This document shows, in pieces, positions 8,174-16,222 of a DNA stretch of 22,721 nucleotides. Made by a program: the position numbers and the translations under genes. Source of the stretch: CAYFKJ01 sp964401845 (GTDB taxonomy: Bacteria; Pseudomonadota; Alphaproteobacteria; UBA2966). A model generated the notes under the pieces. That model did no database searches and had not been told where the DNA came from. It saw only the letters and a list, made by a program, of their open reading frames with translations. Position 1 is the stretch's first letter. The number at the start of each line of letters is the position of its first letter. Location of the stretch: the NCBI GenBank assembly GCA_964401845.1, contig CAYOAD010000042.1, forward strand, positions 1 through 22,721, read 5' to 3'.

Positions 8174-8208
8174 GACTGAAACCGTTCGTTAGAGAAGCCG
8201 ATCGCTTC

Positions 8209-9423
8209 TTATTTAGTCGCCCCGTGGTGCGGGTCAACATCCGCGTCCGCCAGGCTGGCCGGCAGAAAAGCCAGGATCTTGACGGCGAACGCGACGATCG
8301 CCAGAGACAGGGCGATGCCGCCGATACCGAGGCCTATTTCATATACGCTTGGCGCATAGGACGCCACCACGCCGTCGGCAAATCCGCTTTCGACGATCAT
8401 GCCGGGGAACATGGCCAGCGGGAACGCCTGGCCGCCGATGATGATCACGTAAACCTGAGCCAAACCGCCGACAATGACAGCCGCCGCTGCCAGACCGATT
8501 ACCGGCCGGTTGCCGCGGAACTGGGGACTGAGCAGTAAGACCAGCGGCAGGATGCCGCCGATGGCCACCTGCCCGATCCAGAAGAGCTGCGTGTAGATAC
8601 CGCCGTCGAGCAGGATGAAGCGCTCCACTCCGGAGTGCTCGGCGGCATAGAGATTGGTCAGATGCTGCACGGTTGTGAAATACAGCACGACCGCAGCGAA
8701 TATTCCCAGCAGCCGCGCCAGCCGGTTCACGATGACGTCGCCCAGCGCCCGGTCCGTGCCGGCGCTGCCCGCCATCAGGACGAGCAGGAAGATGGCAAGG
8801 CCGAAGGCGAACGACATGGCGATAAAGAGCGGCGCCATGATGGCGGCATCATAGGCCTGCCGCGCCACCAGAAAGCCGAAGATCGAGCCGGTACCGGTGG
8901 TCAACGCCAGCCGCCAGACGAAGGCCACGACGCCGGCCGGCTTGGCCAAGCGGTTCAGTCGCCGCTCCATCATCAGCCAAAGGTAAACTCCGGCAATGGC
9001 GATAAAACCCACATAGAGGTAGATGTTCCAGGCGAAGATCGATTTGAAGTTGTAGGTCGTCATGGCGACGATCAGGCGGTCGGGACGTCCCAAATCAAGC
9101 ACCAGAACGGCCAGACCCCCGACCAGCAGCGCGATGGCGAGGAGGGCCGAGAGCGGCGCCAGCGGCTTGTAGATGCTGCGGCCGAACACCGACGAAATGG
9201 AGGCGACATTCAGCGCCCCCGACGCCGCCACGATGAGGAAGACGGCGAAGACGTGCGGCGCACCCCAGACCACCTGGTTGTCCATGCCCGTGATGATGTG
9301 GCCGTGGTGTTCCATGTTCCAGGCCGAGGCGAGCCCCAGCACGACCAGCGCGCCGAGCCCGCCGATCAGCGCCAGGTAACCGGGACTGCGGCCTTCGATG
9401 CGGCTGTACCTCGTGCGTTTCAT
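8209..9423 (-). CDS. dsrP: DsrP, NrfD-type quinone-interacting membrane subunit
   Basis: A 404-residue integral membrane protein of the NrfD/PsrC family. About ten hydrophobic segments can be traced, near residues 14-38, 55-80, 87-111, 128-151, 162-187, 194-217, 235-260, 279-299, 306-330 and 360-388. DsrP is the second quinone-reactive membrane anchor of DsrMKJOP, pairing with the periplasmic ferredoxin DsrO and cytochrome DsrJ. The ATG shares one base with the dsrO stop (TGATG), so the two are translationally coupled. Length and order (JOP) are typical. Confidence 0.93.
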   Translation of the reverse strand: MKRTRYSRIEGRSPGYLALIGGLGALVVLGLASAWNMEHHGHIITGMDNQVVWGAPHVFAVFLIVAASGALNVASISSVFGRSIYKPLAPLSALLAIALLVGGLAVLVLDLGRPDRLIVAMTTYNFKSIFAWNIYLYVGFIAIAGVYLWLMMERRLNRLAKPAGVVAFVWRLALTTGTGSIFGFLVARQAYDAAIMAPLFIAMSFAFGLAIFLLVLMAGSAGTDRALGDVIVNRLARLLGIFAAVVLYFTTVQHLTNLYAAEHSGVERFILLDGGIYTQLFWIGQVAIGGILPLVLLLSPQFRGNRPVIGLAAAAVIVGGLAQVYVIIIGGQAFPLAMFPGMIVESGFADGVVASYAPSVYEIGLGIGGIALSLAIVAFAVKILAFLPASLADADVDPHHGATK

Positions 9424-10187
9424 CAGATGCCCCTATAGCGGACGGCGGGGTTGAGGCCCAAATCGGCGCGGATCTGCTTGCTGGCGTGACGGGTGATGAG
9501 CTGGGAAATCTCGCTGTCGGGATCGTTGAGATCGCCGAACACCATGGCCCCGCGTTTGCTGCCGCCACAGGCCTCGACACAAGCCGGTTCGCGGTCGGCG
9601 TCCACCCGGTGGACGCACATCGTGCAGCTTTCCACCGTGCCCTTGCCGCGGGGCGCGTGCGTGCGCTGTCCGCTCACGCTCTCGTGCACGAACGAGCGGG
9701 CCTTGTAGGGGCAGGCCATCATGCAGTAGCGGCAGCCTATGCAGGTGTGCTTGTCGACCAGGACGATGCCGTCGGCCCGTTTCATGGACGCACCGGTGGG
9801 GCAGACGTCGACGCAGGGCGGATCCTCGCAGTGCTGGCACATCATCGGCAGCGTCTTGCTCCAGCCGCTCTTGGGATCGGTGATCTTGACGCTGCGGATC
9901 CACTGGGGATCGGTCGGGCGCATTTGTTTGTCCGCCGTGCCTTCGCCCCGCCAGCCGTTTTCGTCGGCGCAGGCATCGACGCAGGCCGTACAGCCGTCGT
10001 CGCATTTGTCAGCATCGATCAACATGCCCCAGCGGACACCGGGCGAGGCAGCTGCGCCCTTCGGCCGGGCCTGGGCCGGAGCAAACAAAGTGAGGCCCGG
10101 CGCGATGGCGATGCCCGCAGCCGCACCCATCACCAGCTTGCGCCGGGTTTCGTCAACGCTGGTGGTACAGTTAGCGCCAAAAGCCAT
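9423..10187 (-). CDS. dsrO: DsrO, Tat-exported four-cluster ferredoxin
   Basis: A 254-residue periplasmic iron-sulfur subunit of DsrMKJOP. A Tat signal is visible: TRRKLVM with Arg15-Arg16, a hydrophobic stretch to about 36, and an AQA cleavage site near residue 40. The mature part has cysteine groups for four [4Fe-4S] clusters: CDDGCTACVDAC, CQHCEDPPCVDVCP, CIGCRYCMMACP and CTMCVHRVDADREPACVEAC. It should shuttle electrons between DsrJ and DsrP. The start at 10187 has GGAGG 8 nt upstream, and that site overlaps the dsrJ stop. A longer in-frame start at 10244 would run into dsrJ and push the Tat motif inward, so it is rejected. Confidence 0.94.
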   Translation of the reverse strand: MAFGANCTTSVDETRRKLVMGAAAGIAIAPGLTLFAPAQARPKGAAASPGVRWGMLIDADKCDDGCTACVDACADENGWRGEGTADKQMRPTDPQWIRSVKITDPKSGWSKTLPMMCQHCEDPPCVDVCPTGASMKRADGIVLVDKHTCIGCRYCMMACPYKARSFVHESVSGQRTHAPRGKGTVESCTMCVHRVDADREPACVEACGGSKRGAMVFGDLNDPDSEISQLITRHASKQIRADLGLNPAVRYRGI

Positions 10188-10191
10188 GCCG

Positions 10192-10623
10192 CTACCCTCC
10201 CGCACATCCGGCAATGCCGGCGTGGGCGAAGACCGGCGCAACATCGGCGCGGCGATCGGCCTCGGGCGTCGAGGCGTGACATTCGAAGCAGTCGATCGTC
10301 ACGGCGGCGTAGGTGTGGCAGGACTTACAGAAATGCTCGGGCTCGCGGTAGGTCACCGGTTTACCGGTCTTACCCGGCACAGCATGGCAAGCAATGCAGT
10401 CCTTGAGGCTGTACTTCTCGCCGCGGATGCCGAGCCGCAAGGTGTCGTCACGCTGGTGCTTCAGCAGGTCCGGGTGGTTGCGCCGCATGAACGGCGTTTC
10501 CGCCACGCACTGCACGCCCTTGCCCTTGGGCGGATGTGGCTGCGGCACGCTGCCGGACCAGACCGGTGCAGCCATCAAAGGCAGCAGCAAAGCCGCCAGC
10601 GCGATGAGCAGCGCCCGCTTCAT
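10192..10623 (-). CDS. dsrJ: DsrJ, periplasmic triheme cytochrome c
   Basis: A 143-residue protein. A Sec-type hydrophobic N-terminus (residues 2-19) may act as cleaved signal or anchor. Three CxxCH haem sites follow: CIACH at 76-80, CKSCH at 99-103 and CFECH at 112-116. Cys39 in GKGVQCVAET is placed as the extra cysteine proposed to be the sixth ligand of one haem in DsrJ. The FMRRNHPDLLKHQRD block (45-59) is typical of the family and supplies His50 and His56 as possible ligands. DsrJ is thought to link DsrMKJOP to periplasmic chemistry or electron carriers. It starts 2 nt after the dsrL stop and its own stop lies 4 nt before dsrO. Confidence 0.94.
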   Translation of the reverse strand: MKRALLIALAALLLPLMAAPVWSGSVPQPHPPKGKGVQCVAETPFMRRNHPDLLKHQRDDTLRLGIRGEKYSLKDCIACHAVPGKTGKPVTYREPEHFCKSCHTYAAVTIDCFECHASTPEADRRADVAPVFAHAGIAGCAGG

Positions 10624-10625
10624 GA

Positions 10626-12596
10626 CTATTCGCCCATGCCCATTTCGATGTAGCCCGAGGGGCAGACGTCGGCGCAAATGTGGCAGCCGATGCACTTGCC
10701 GTAGTCGGTATCGACGTAGCGGCCGAACGCTTTTTCGTTCTTGCGCACACGGAACACGGCATCCTGCGGGCAGTAGACGACGCAATTGTCGCATTCGAAG
10801 CACATGCCGCAGCTCATGCAGCGTTCGGCTTCGGCCACCGCCTGTTCTTTCAGCAGCGCCTGGATGCGCTCGCCGAAATGGCCCAGGACGGCCTCCGGAT
10901 CGATATGTTTCTCCGAACGGCGGTTGCGCGGCTCGTTGGCCCAGTGGCCGAGGAACAAGCCGTCCGCCGGAATGATCTCGCGGGACGCCCGGTCCTCGTA
11001 ATTGTGGACCGCGAACTTGGCCGAATCGGTGCCGCGGATCTGCTCGTGGCTATAGTCCTCCGGCTCGAAACCGCTCTCGCGCAACTTGTCCAGGAGATTG
11101 AAGTGATGCACGTCCACCTTCGGACGACGGCCAGGCTCCTCACCTGCCAGGTAGCGGTCAATGCTCTCGACGGCGACGGACGCGTGACCGATGGCCGTCG
11201 TCAGCAGGTGCGGCTTGATGATGTCCCCGGCGACGAAGTAGCCCGGCTTGTTCGGCACCTGGAAATTCTTGTCAGCGGAGACCAACCCCTTGCCGTTGTT
11301 GAGATCTTCCATGCCCTCGAAGTCGCCCTGCTGGCCGATGGCGCCGACGATGAGGTCGCATTCGATGTCGAACTCGCTGCCCTCCTTCGTCGTCATGTTG
11401 TTGCCTTCCCATTCGACCTCGATGACGCGCAGGGCCGTGGCGCGGCCGTCGTCGTTGACGATGACCTCCACCGGCGTGAGGCTGGCACGGATGGCGACGC
11501 CTTCCTGGCGCACGTGCTCGACCTCCATCTTGGTCGCCGGCATTTTGTCGACGGGGCGGCGGTAGACAATGGTGACATCGGCGCCCTGGCGCTTGGCCGC
11601 CGTCGCCACGTCGTGGGCGGTATGACCCAGAACGACCATCTCCGGACGATCCTTCTCACTGGCATGGGTGATATGGCCGAGACGCCGGGCCACCGCAGCC
11701 ACGTCCATGGCGGTGTCGCCGCCACCGATCACCAGAACGCGCTGGGCGCCGTGCTGCAGGCGGCCCTGGTTGAAGGCCTCGAGGAAAGCGACGCCGGAAA
11801 TGCAGTTGGTGGCCTTTTCGGCGCCGGGGAACGGCAAAGCCGAGCCCTGCTTGGCGCCGATGGCGACGAGGATGGCGTCGTAGTCGTCCTCGACCTGCTG
11901 CATGGGAATATCGCGCCCGACGCGGGTGTTGAGCTTGATCTCGACGCCCATGTCGACGATGCGCTTGATCTCGCCATCCAGCACCTCCCGGGGCGTGCGG
12001 TAGCCGGGGATGCCGTAACGCATCATGCCGCCGAGGTCTTCATGATCGTCGAAGATGGTGGCGCCATGGCCGAGGCGGCGGAGCTGGTAGGCAGCCGCCA
12101 GGCCGGCCGGACCGCCACCGATGATGGCGACCTTTTTACCGGTGTCGGCGGCGGCGTCTCCGAAACCAAGCTCCTGTTGCAGGGCATAATCGCCGACGAA
12201 GTGTTCGACCGAATTTATGCCGACGTGTTCCTCGACCTCGTTGCGGTTGCAGCCGTCCTCGCAGGGCGCGGGGCAGACGCGGCCCATGATGGCGGGCAGG
12301 GGGTTGGCGTCCGTGATGCGGCGGAAGGCGTACTCCTCCCATGGCATGTCGGGATCGGCCGGTTTTTCCACGCCGCGGGCGATGCTGAGCCAGCCGCGGA
12401 TGTCCTCGCCCGACGGGCAGCTGCCCTGGCAGGGCGGCGTGCGGTGGACATAGGTCGGGCACTTGTGGCTTTCATCTGCCGTGAAGATTTCCTCAGACCA
12501 CGGTTTGCGAGCATCGTCGCCGTCCTTGTAGCGGCGGCGCGTCTCAACCGGGCCTTGCTCAGGCGCGATGGGGGTTTCTTCGGCTGAATTCGTCAT
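10626..12596 (-). CDS. dsrL: DsrL, NAD(P)H-linked iron-sulfur flavoprotein
   Basis: A 656-residue cytoplasmic protein homologous to the small subunit of glutamate synthase. The N-terminal part carries cysteines for two [4Fe-4S] clusters (CQGSC and CPAPCEDGC regions). The FAD-binding GGGPAG lies near 160-166, the NAD(P)-binding GGGDTAMDVAA further on, and an ATAIGHASVAVESI flavin motif follows. The C-terminus has a two-cluster ferredoxin module (CMSCGMCFECDNC, CIGCHICADVC). In sulfur oxidisers DsrL interacts with DsrAB and uses NAD(P)+ as acceptor for electrons released during sulfite formation; its presence supports the oxidative direction. I prefer the ATG at 12596 (AGGGA 7 nt upstream, 14 nt after dsrK) over an in-frame TTG at 12614 that would overlap dsrK. 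Confidence 0.94.
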   Translation of the reverse strand: MTNSAEETPIAPEQGPVETRRRYKDGDDARKPWSEEIFTADESHKCPTYVHRTPPCQGSCPSGEDIRGWLSIARGVEKPADPDMPWEEYAFRRITDANPLPAIMGRVCPAPCEDGCNRNEVEEHVGINSVEHFVGDYALQQELGFGDAAADTGKKVAIIGGGPAGLAAAYQLRRLGHGATIFDDHEDLGGMMRYGIPGYRTPREVLDGEIKRIVDMGVEIKLNTRVGRDIPMQQVEDDYDAILVAIGAKQGSALPFPGAEKATNCISGVAFLEAFNQGRLQHGAQRVLVIGGGDTAMDVAAVARRLGHITHASEKDRPEMVVLGHTAHDVATAAKRQGADVTIVYRRPVDKMPATKMEVEHVRQEGVAIRASLTPVEVIVNDDGRATALRVIEVEWEGNNMTTKEGSEFDIECDLIVGAIGQQGDFEGMEDLNNGKGLVSADKNFQVPNKPGYFVAGDIIKPHLLTTAIGHASVAVESIDRYLAGEEPGRRPKVDVHHFNLLDKLRESGFEPEDYSHEQIRGTDSAKFAVHNYEDRASREIIPADGLFLGHWANEPRNRRSEKHIDPEAVLGHFGERIQALLKEQAVAEAERCMSCGMCFECDNCVVYCPQDAVFRVRKNEKAFGRYVDTDYGKCIGCHICADVCPSGYIEMGMGE

Positions 12597-12610
12597 TGGT
12601 TTTCCCTGCC

Positions 12611-14197
12611 TCAATTGTCCGCCGCTTGCCCAACGGTTTCGTTCGGCTCGTCGTTTTCCTGGTCCGCCTCGCCTTCCGGCTCCCCCGTGCCGTCAAGCTC
12701 GGCTTCCTGTTCGCTGCCTTCCAGGACGATGGCGTTGCTCACCAGTTGATGGATGCTGACGACCTGATCCATGTCCATGCCGTAGTAGGGCAGCACCTTG
12801 GAGAATTGGCTCTTGCAGATGGCGCAGATCGCCGCCATGTGGGTGACGCCGTGTTCCTCGACGACGTGGGCCAACGCCTGCATGCGCGGCTGCGCACCCT
12901 TGACGCGGAGTTCCATCAAATCGTCGGTCAGCAAGCCGCCGCCGCCGCCGCAACAAAAGCTGGCTTCCTTGATGGTGTCTTCGGCCATGTCGTGGAAGTT
13001 GTTGCAGGCGGCCTTGATCACGGCGCGCGGAATTTCGAACTGGCCGCCCGGTTTGTCGCCCATGCGGGTGGCGCGGGCGACGTTACAACTGTCGTGGAAG
13101 GTCAGCGTCATGTCATCGTTGGCCGACTTGTCGAGCCTGAGCTTGCCCAGCTCGATCAGGTCGTTGGTGTATTCACAAATATGTTGCGGCTGCGGATAAT
13201 TCGGATCTAGGAAGTCGAACGGTCCGATCAGCGTGTTCCAGAAACTGTAGGCGACGCGCCAGGCATGGCCGCATTCGCCCAACACGATGCGTTTGACGCC
13301 GAGGTCCTGAGCGGCCTGACGGATGCGTTCCGCGACCTCGCGCATCTGTTCCTGGCTGCCAATGAACATGGCGAAGTTGGCCGCCTCGGAGGCGTGGCTG
13401 CTGATCGTCCAGCTGGCGCCAACCGCGTGGAACACCTTGGCGTAGCCGATCAGGCCGTCGACATGGGGTTCGGCGAAGAAATCAGCGCTCGGCGTCACCA
13501 GCAGGATGTCGGCGCCATGCTCATCGAGCGGCAGGCGCACGGCCACGCCGGTGTCGTCCTCAATGTCCTCTTCCAGGCCTTCAAGGGTATTGGCCAGCGC
13601 TTTCTCCGGCAGGCCGAGGTTGTTGCCGATGTCATGGACCTTGCCGATGATCTCGTTGCAGTACTTCTGACCGACGCCGATGTGATCCATGATGTCGCGC
13701 GCCGCCATGGAGATCTCGGCGGTGTCGATACCGTAAGGGCAATAGACTGAACAGCGCCGGCACTGGGAGCACTGGTGAAAGTAGCTGTACCAGTCGTCGA
13801 GCACCTCTTCCGTGAGATCGGCCGCGCCGACCAGTCCGGGGATGAACTTGCCGGCCACCGTGAAGTGCCGACGGTAAACCTTGCGCAATAAATCCTGGCG
13901 CGCCACCGGCATATTCTTCGGATCGCCCGTGCCGAGGAAGTAATGACACTTGTCGGTGCAGGCGCCGCATTTGACGCAAGAATCCAGGTAGACGCGCAGC
14001 GCCCGGTTGCTTTCCAGCAGTTCGCCCATGCGGCCGATGGCCTTGTCGTGCCAGTCCTCGACCAGTTCGCCGGGAAAGCCCAGCGCTTCCTGATGATCAG
14101 GGGCCGCCGGAAAGGGTTTGGAATGCGCCATGACGTCCGGCGCCAGGGCCGGCATTTCCTGGAACTCGTTGATCGTCGGGGTTTCGAAATCGGCCAT
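12611..14197 (-). CDS. dsrK: DsrK, HdrD-like catalytic Fe-S subunit
   Basis: A 528-residue cytoplasmic subunit of DsrMKJOP, related to heterodisulfide reductase HdrD. Two ferredoxin clusters are bound by Cys74-77-80-84 and Cys143-146-149-153. The C-terminal half has the CCG-type motifs for the noncubane [4Fe-4S] site, seen as GECGHAW and the CCGGGGG run (coded at about 12936-12958). DsrK is the partner that oxidises or reduces the DsrC disulfide or trisulfide and passes electrons to DsrM. The last 35 or so residues are strongly acidic and low complexity, beyond the folded core. It is 5 bp after dsrM, with GGGAG upstream. Confidence 0.94.
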   Translation of the reverse strand: MADFETPTINEFQEMPALAPDVMAHSKPFPAAPDHQEALGFPGELVEDWHDKAIGRMGELLESNRALRVYLDSCVKCGACTDKCHYFLGTGDPKNMPVARQDLLRKVYRRHFTVAGKFIPGLVGAADLTEEVLDDWYSYFHQCSQCRRCSVYCPYGIDTAEISMAARDIMDHIGVGQKYCNEIIGKVHDIGNNLGLPEKALANTLEGLEEDIEDDTGVAVRLPLDEHGADILLVTPSADFFAEPHVDGLIGYAKVFHAVGASWTISSHASEAANFAMFIGSQEQMREVAERIRQAAQDLGVKRIVLGECGHAWRVAYSFWNTLIGPFDFLDPNYPQPQHICEYTNDLIELGKLRLDKSANDDMTLTFHDSCNVARATRMGDKPGGQFEIPRAVIKAACNNFHDMAEDTIKEASFCCGGGGGLLTDDLMELRVKGAQPRMQALAHVVEEHGVTHMAAICAICKSQFSKVLPYYGMDMDQVVSIHQLVSNAIVLEGSEQEAELDGTGEPEGEADQENDEPNETVGQAADN

Positions 14198-14202
14198 CGG
14201 TC

Positions 14203-14943
14203 CTACTCCCCCTTACCGGCTTCTAGCTCGGCGATCCACGGCGCCATGTGACGCTTCTCGCGGGCGTCGTCGACCTGGTTGCGGCTCGGGCTGAAGAAAA
14301 CCCCGGGCGCATGCAGCAGTTTGCTGAACGGAAAGACGATCATCAGAGCGGCCACCAGGGCCAAGTGGATCAGCAAAGCGGGATCGTCGGGCAGCAGTTG
14401 CCAGTCGAAGTACATCAGGCCGAGCGTAAACGCCTTCAAGGCGACGATGTCCGTGGGCGCGACATAGCGCATGCCGAGACCGCTGCCCGCGATGGCCAGC
14501 AACAACACCAGGAACAGGATGTCGGAGGCGCTGGTGATGTAGCGCACGCGCTCGACTAGGATACGCCGCGCCAGCAAACCGGCCAGGCCCAGCACCATGG
14601 CGAACCCGGCGTACATGCCGAAAGGCTGCACCAGCACCACCCAGCCCCACACCGGTTCGGTGAAGTAGCGGAAATGGCTCAGCAGGGCCAGCGCCAGGGC
14701 GGCATGAAACATCCAGCCGAACAGCCATATCCACTTGTTGGATTTAAACAGGCTTTCGAAAAAAACCACCTCGCGGAAGAGGCGCGCGCCGACGCCGGTG
14801 CGCGTCAGGGGCGCCGGCATTGTGGGAATTTTCAGGGGCGCGGGCGTGCGGGCGTACTGCGCAATCTTAAGCCCTACGCCGACGACCAGAATGGCCGTGG
14901 CGGCGTAAAACAGCAGGGCGTAGATCACGGTCAGCGCCGACAT
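14203..14943 (-). CDS. dsrM: DsrM, NarI-like cytochrome b membrane subunit
   Basis: A 246-residue integral membrane subunit, expected to bind haem b and exchange electrons between the quinone pool and DsrK. Hydrophobic segments are seen near residues 2-22, 72-95, 105-125, 139-160 and 190-210. His81 and His90 lie in or near the second segment (FHAALALALLSHFRY). FPFSKLLHAP (about residues 206-215) is a hallmark of the NarI/DsrM family and supplies another haem-ligand histidine. The ATG at 14943 has AGGGAG 11 nt upstream; an in-frame GTG at 14953 abuts that site and is less likely. It is separated from dsrC by 130 bp containing a hairpin. Confidence 0.92.
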   Translation of the reverse strand: MSALTVIYALLFYAATAILVVGVGLKIAQYARTPAPLKIPTMPAPLTRTGVGARLFREVVFFESLFKSNKWIWLFGWMFHAALALALLSHFRYFTEPVWGWVVLVQPFGMYAGFAMVLGLAGLLARRILVERVRYITSASDILFLVLLLAIAGSGLGMRYVAPTDIVALKAFTLGLMYFDWQLLPDDPALLIHLALVAALMIVFPFSKLLHAPGVFFSPSRNQVDDAREKRHMAPWIAELEAGKGE

Positions 14944-15010
14944 TTGGCGAAACACTCCCTTTGGCAGGCTTCAGCACCCCCTGGCGCGTCACCCTGCCGC
15001 TCTTCCTGTT

Positions 15011-15028
15011 GCCGGTTTGGCGACCGGC
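15011..15028 (-). repeat. Hairpin between dsrC and dsrM
   Basis: A perfect 6-bp GC-rich inverted repeat (GCCGGT / ACCGGC, 6-nt loop) lies about 45 nt after the dsrC stop. No T-run follows on the transcribed strand, so it is not a textbook rho-independent terminator. It may stabilise the 3' end of a dsrC transcript or attenuate read-through into dsrMKLJOP. Confidence 0.45.
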
Positions 15029-15073
15029 TCCTCAACCACTAGTACGAATTGAACAACCGGTATCGGACGGTAA

Positions 15074-15406
15074 CTAGATGCAGCCGGTGGGCTTGGGCAG
15101 ACCGGCGATCTTGCAGGCCTGCTTGGCCGGACCATAGGGGAACAGGCTGTAGAGATACTTGTTGTTGCCCTTGTCCTTGCCGAGCTTTTTGCCGACCGCC
15201 TTGGTCAGCACCCGAACGGCCGGCGCGATCTGATATTCGTCGTAGTAATCCCGCAGGAAATTGACGACTTCCCAGTGCTCGTCCGTCATGTCGATCTTTT
15301 CGTCCTGGGCGATGAGATCGGCAAGACCTTCGCTCCAAACGCTGATGTCGGTGATGTAGCCCTCTTCATCGGCGTCAAACGTTTCGCCGTTGTACTCGTA
15401 TGCCAT
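15074..15406 (-). CDS. dsrC: DsrC, sulfur carrier protein
   Basis: A 110-residue protein that carries sulfur between DsrEFH, DsrAB and DsrMKJOP. The flexible C-terminal arm holds both conserved cysteines: Cys98 (KQACKIAG) and the penultimate Cys109 (PTGCI), 11 residues apart. That identifies a true DsrC rather than a TusE-type relative, which lacks the first. The start at 15406 has a strong AGGAGGA 8 nt upstream, one of the best ribosome sites in the operon, fitting high expression. An in-frame upstream extension to 15448 is possible but lies in a hairpin and lacks family support. It is flanked on both sides by spacers with hairpins. Confidence 0.96.
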   Translation of the reverse strand: MAYEYNGETFDADEEGYITDISVWSEGLADLIAQDEKIDMTDEHWEVVNFLRDYYDEYQIAPAVRVLTKAVGKKLGKDKGNNKYLYSLFPYGPAKQACKIAGLPKPTGCI

Positions 15407-15432
15407 TACACTGTCCTCCTTGAATTCCTTTA

Positions 15433-15448
15433 GTGCGTACCCCCGCAC
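15433..15448 (-). repeat. Hairpin 2 upstream of dsrC
   Basis: Inverted repeat GTGCG / CGCAC with a 6-nt C/G-rich loop, ending about 27 nt before the dsrC start. It lies just upstream of the strong ribosome site. Together with the hairpin at 15456-15470 it forms a tandem structured leader. Confidence 0.4.
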
Positions 15449-15455
15449 AATGTCC

Positions 15456-15470
15456 GGCCGCGTTGCGGCC
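15456..15470 (-). repeat. Hairpin 1 upstream of dsrC
   Basis: Perfect inverted repeat GGCCGC / GCGGCC with a 3-nt loop in the dsrH-dsrC spacer. It is very stable on paper and has no following T-run. It is a plausible processing or 5'-end stabilising structure for a separate dsrC message. Confidence 0.45.
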
Positions 15471-15492
15471 CACGTTCATATCCCTGTTGTCA

Positions 15493-15801
15493 TTACAGCC
15501 AAGAGTGTACCGAATCGTGTTCGGCGGCTAAATCCACAAATCCACCATAATCGATGACGGAAAATCCGTCGCGGACGCGGTCTTCCGACATGCCGCGGGC
15601 GGCCAGATCCGGGCCCAAAACGTAAAGCTTCAAACGCGATTTGGCGGCGTCGAGCTTGGCCGCCACATCGCCGGCGGCCGTCGCAGCAACAACGCCGTCC
15701 TCGATCAGCAAAACCGCGCTGCCGTCCTCGGCCATGTCGAGACAACGTTCGAACGAATTGCGCTCGAACGGGGACTTATTGATGGTGTGCAACTGGGTCA
15801 T
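15493..15801 (-). CDS. dsrH: DsrH, sulfurtransferase subunit
   Basis: A 102-residue TusB/DsrH-family subunit of the DsrE2F2H2 hexamer that relays persulfide sulfur to DsrC. The opening HTINKSPFERNSFERC places the family cysteine at residue 20, the same number as in Allochromatium DsrH. The rest has the alpha/beta pattern of the family, with AVLLIEDGVVAA and LYVLGPDLAARG strands. The ATG overlaps the dsrF stop by 4 nt (ATGA), giving translational coupling. The C-terminal tryptophan-leucine is usual. Confidence 0.92.
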   Translation of the reverse strand: MTQLHTINKSPFERNSFERCLDMAEDGSAVLLIEDGVVAATAAGDVAAKLDAAKSRLKLYVLGPDLAARGMSEDRVRDGFSVIDYGGFVDLAAEHDSVHSWL

Positions 15802-16205
15802 GCCGTCAAAATCACTTCCTGCTCGGCCATCAATGCGGCCAACTGCGCCTGATCAAGAACTTCGACGGGAATGATCAAGTCATCTTCCGTGAGGCCGCGC
15901 TGGTCCATCGAAGATTTGTCGACGAAAATTTTCTCGACGTCATAGTCGTCCAGGGCCCGATAGGTCGGCGAAAAATTCTTCATGTTGATGGCAGCGGTGT
16001 CCTGGTCCTTCTTCAGCTGGTAGACGCCGTCGTCCATGAACACCACGCTGACGTCCTGATCGAAGGCCGCCGCGATCAGCACCATTTCGAGGCTCTCGAG
16101 GGCGTAGACCGTGCCGTACGGCGCCTTGCGGTTGACGTACATGAATTTTTTGACGGCGCCTTCGTATTCATCGTCATCGGGGGGAATTTCCGGTAGATCA
16201 CTCAT
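15798..16205 (-). CDS. dsrF: DsrF, sulfurtransferase subunit
   Basis: A 135-residue TusC/DsrF-family subunit. It has the family core: KKFMYVNRKAPYGTVYALESLEMVLIAAAFD around residues 19-49, then VSVVFMDDGVYQL. No cysteine occurs anywhere in the protein, in line with a structural rather than persulfide-carrying role. The acidic N-terminal extension (first 15 residues) is slightly unusual. The start lies 17 bp after dsrE with only a weak ribosome site. Confidence 0.92.
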   Translation of the reverse strand: MSDLPEIPPDDDEYEGAVKKFMYVNRKAPYGTVYALESLEMVLIAAAFDQDVSVVFMDDGVYQLKKDQDTAAINMKNFSPTYRALDDYDVEKIFVDKSSMDQRGLTEDDLIIPVEVLDQAQLAALMAEQEVILTA

Positions 16206-16222
16206 CGTTCCAACTCACTTGC

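Noticed and set aside
10680..12587. Long open frame on the plus strand, opposite dsrL
   Set aside because: It is the antisense of a firmly identified gene in GC-rich DNA. Its translation has no recognisable motifs and it has no ribosome site; such mirror frames also appear opposite dsrN, dsrO, dsrA and the methyltransferase.
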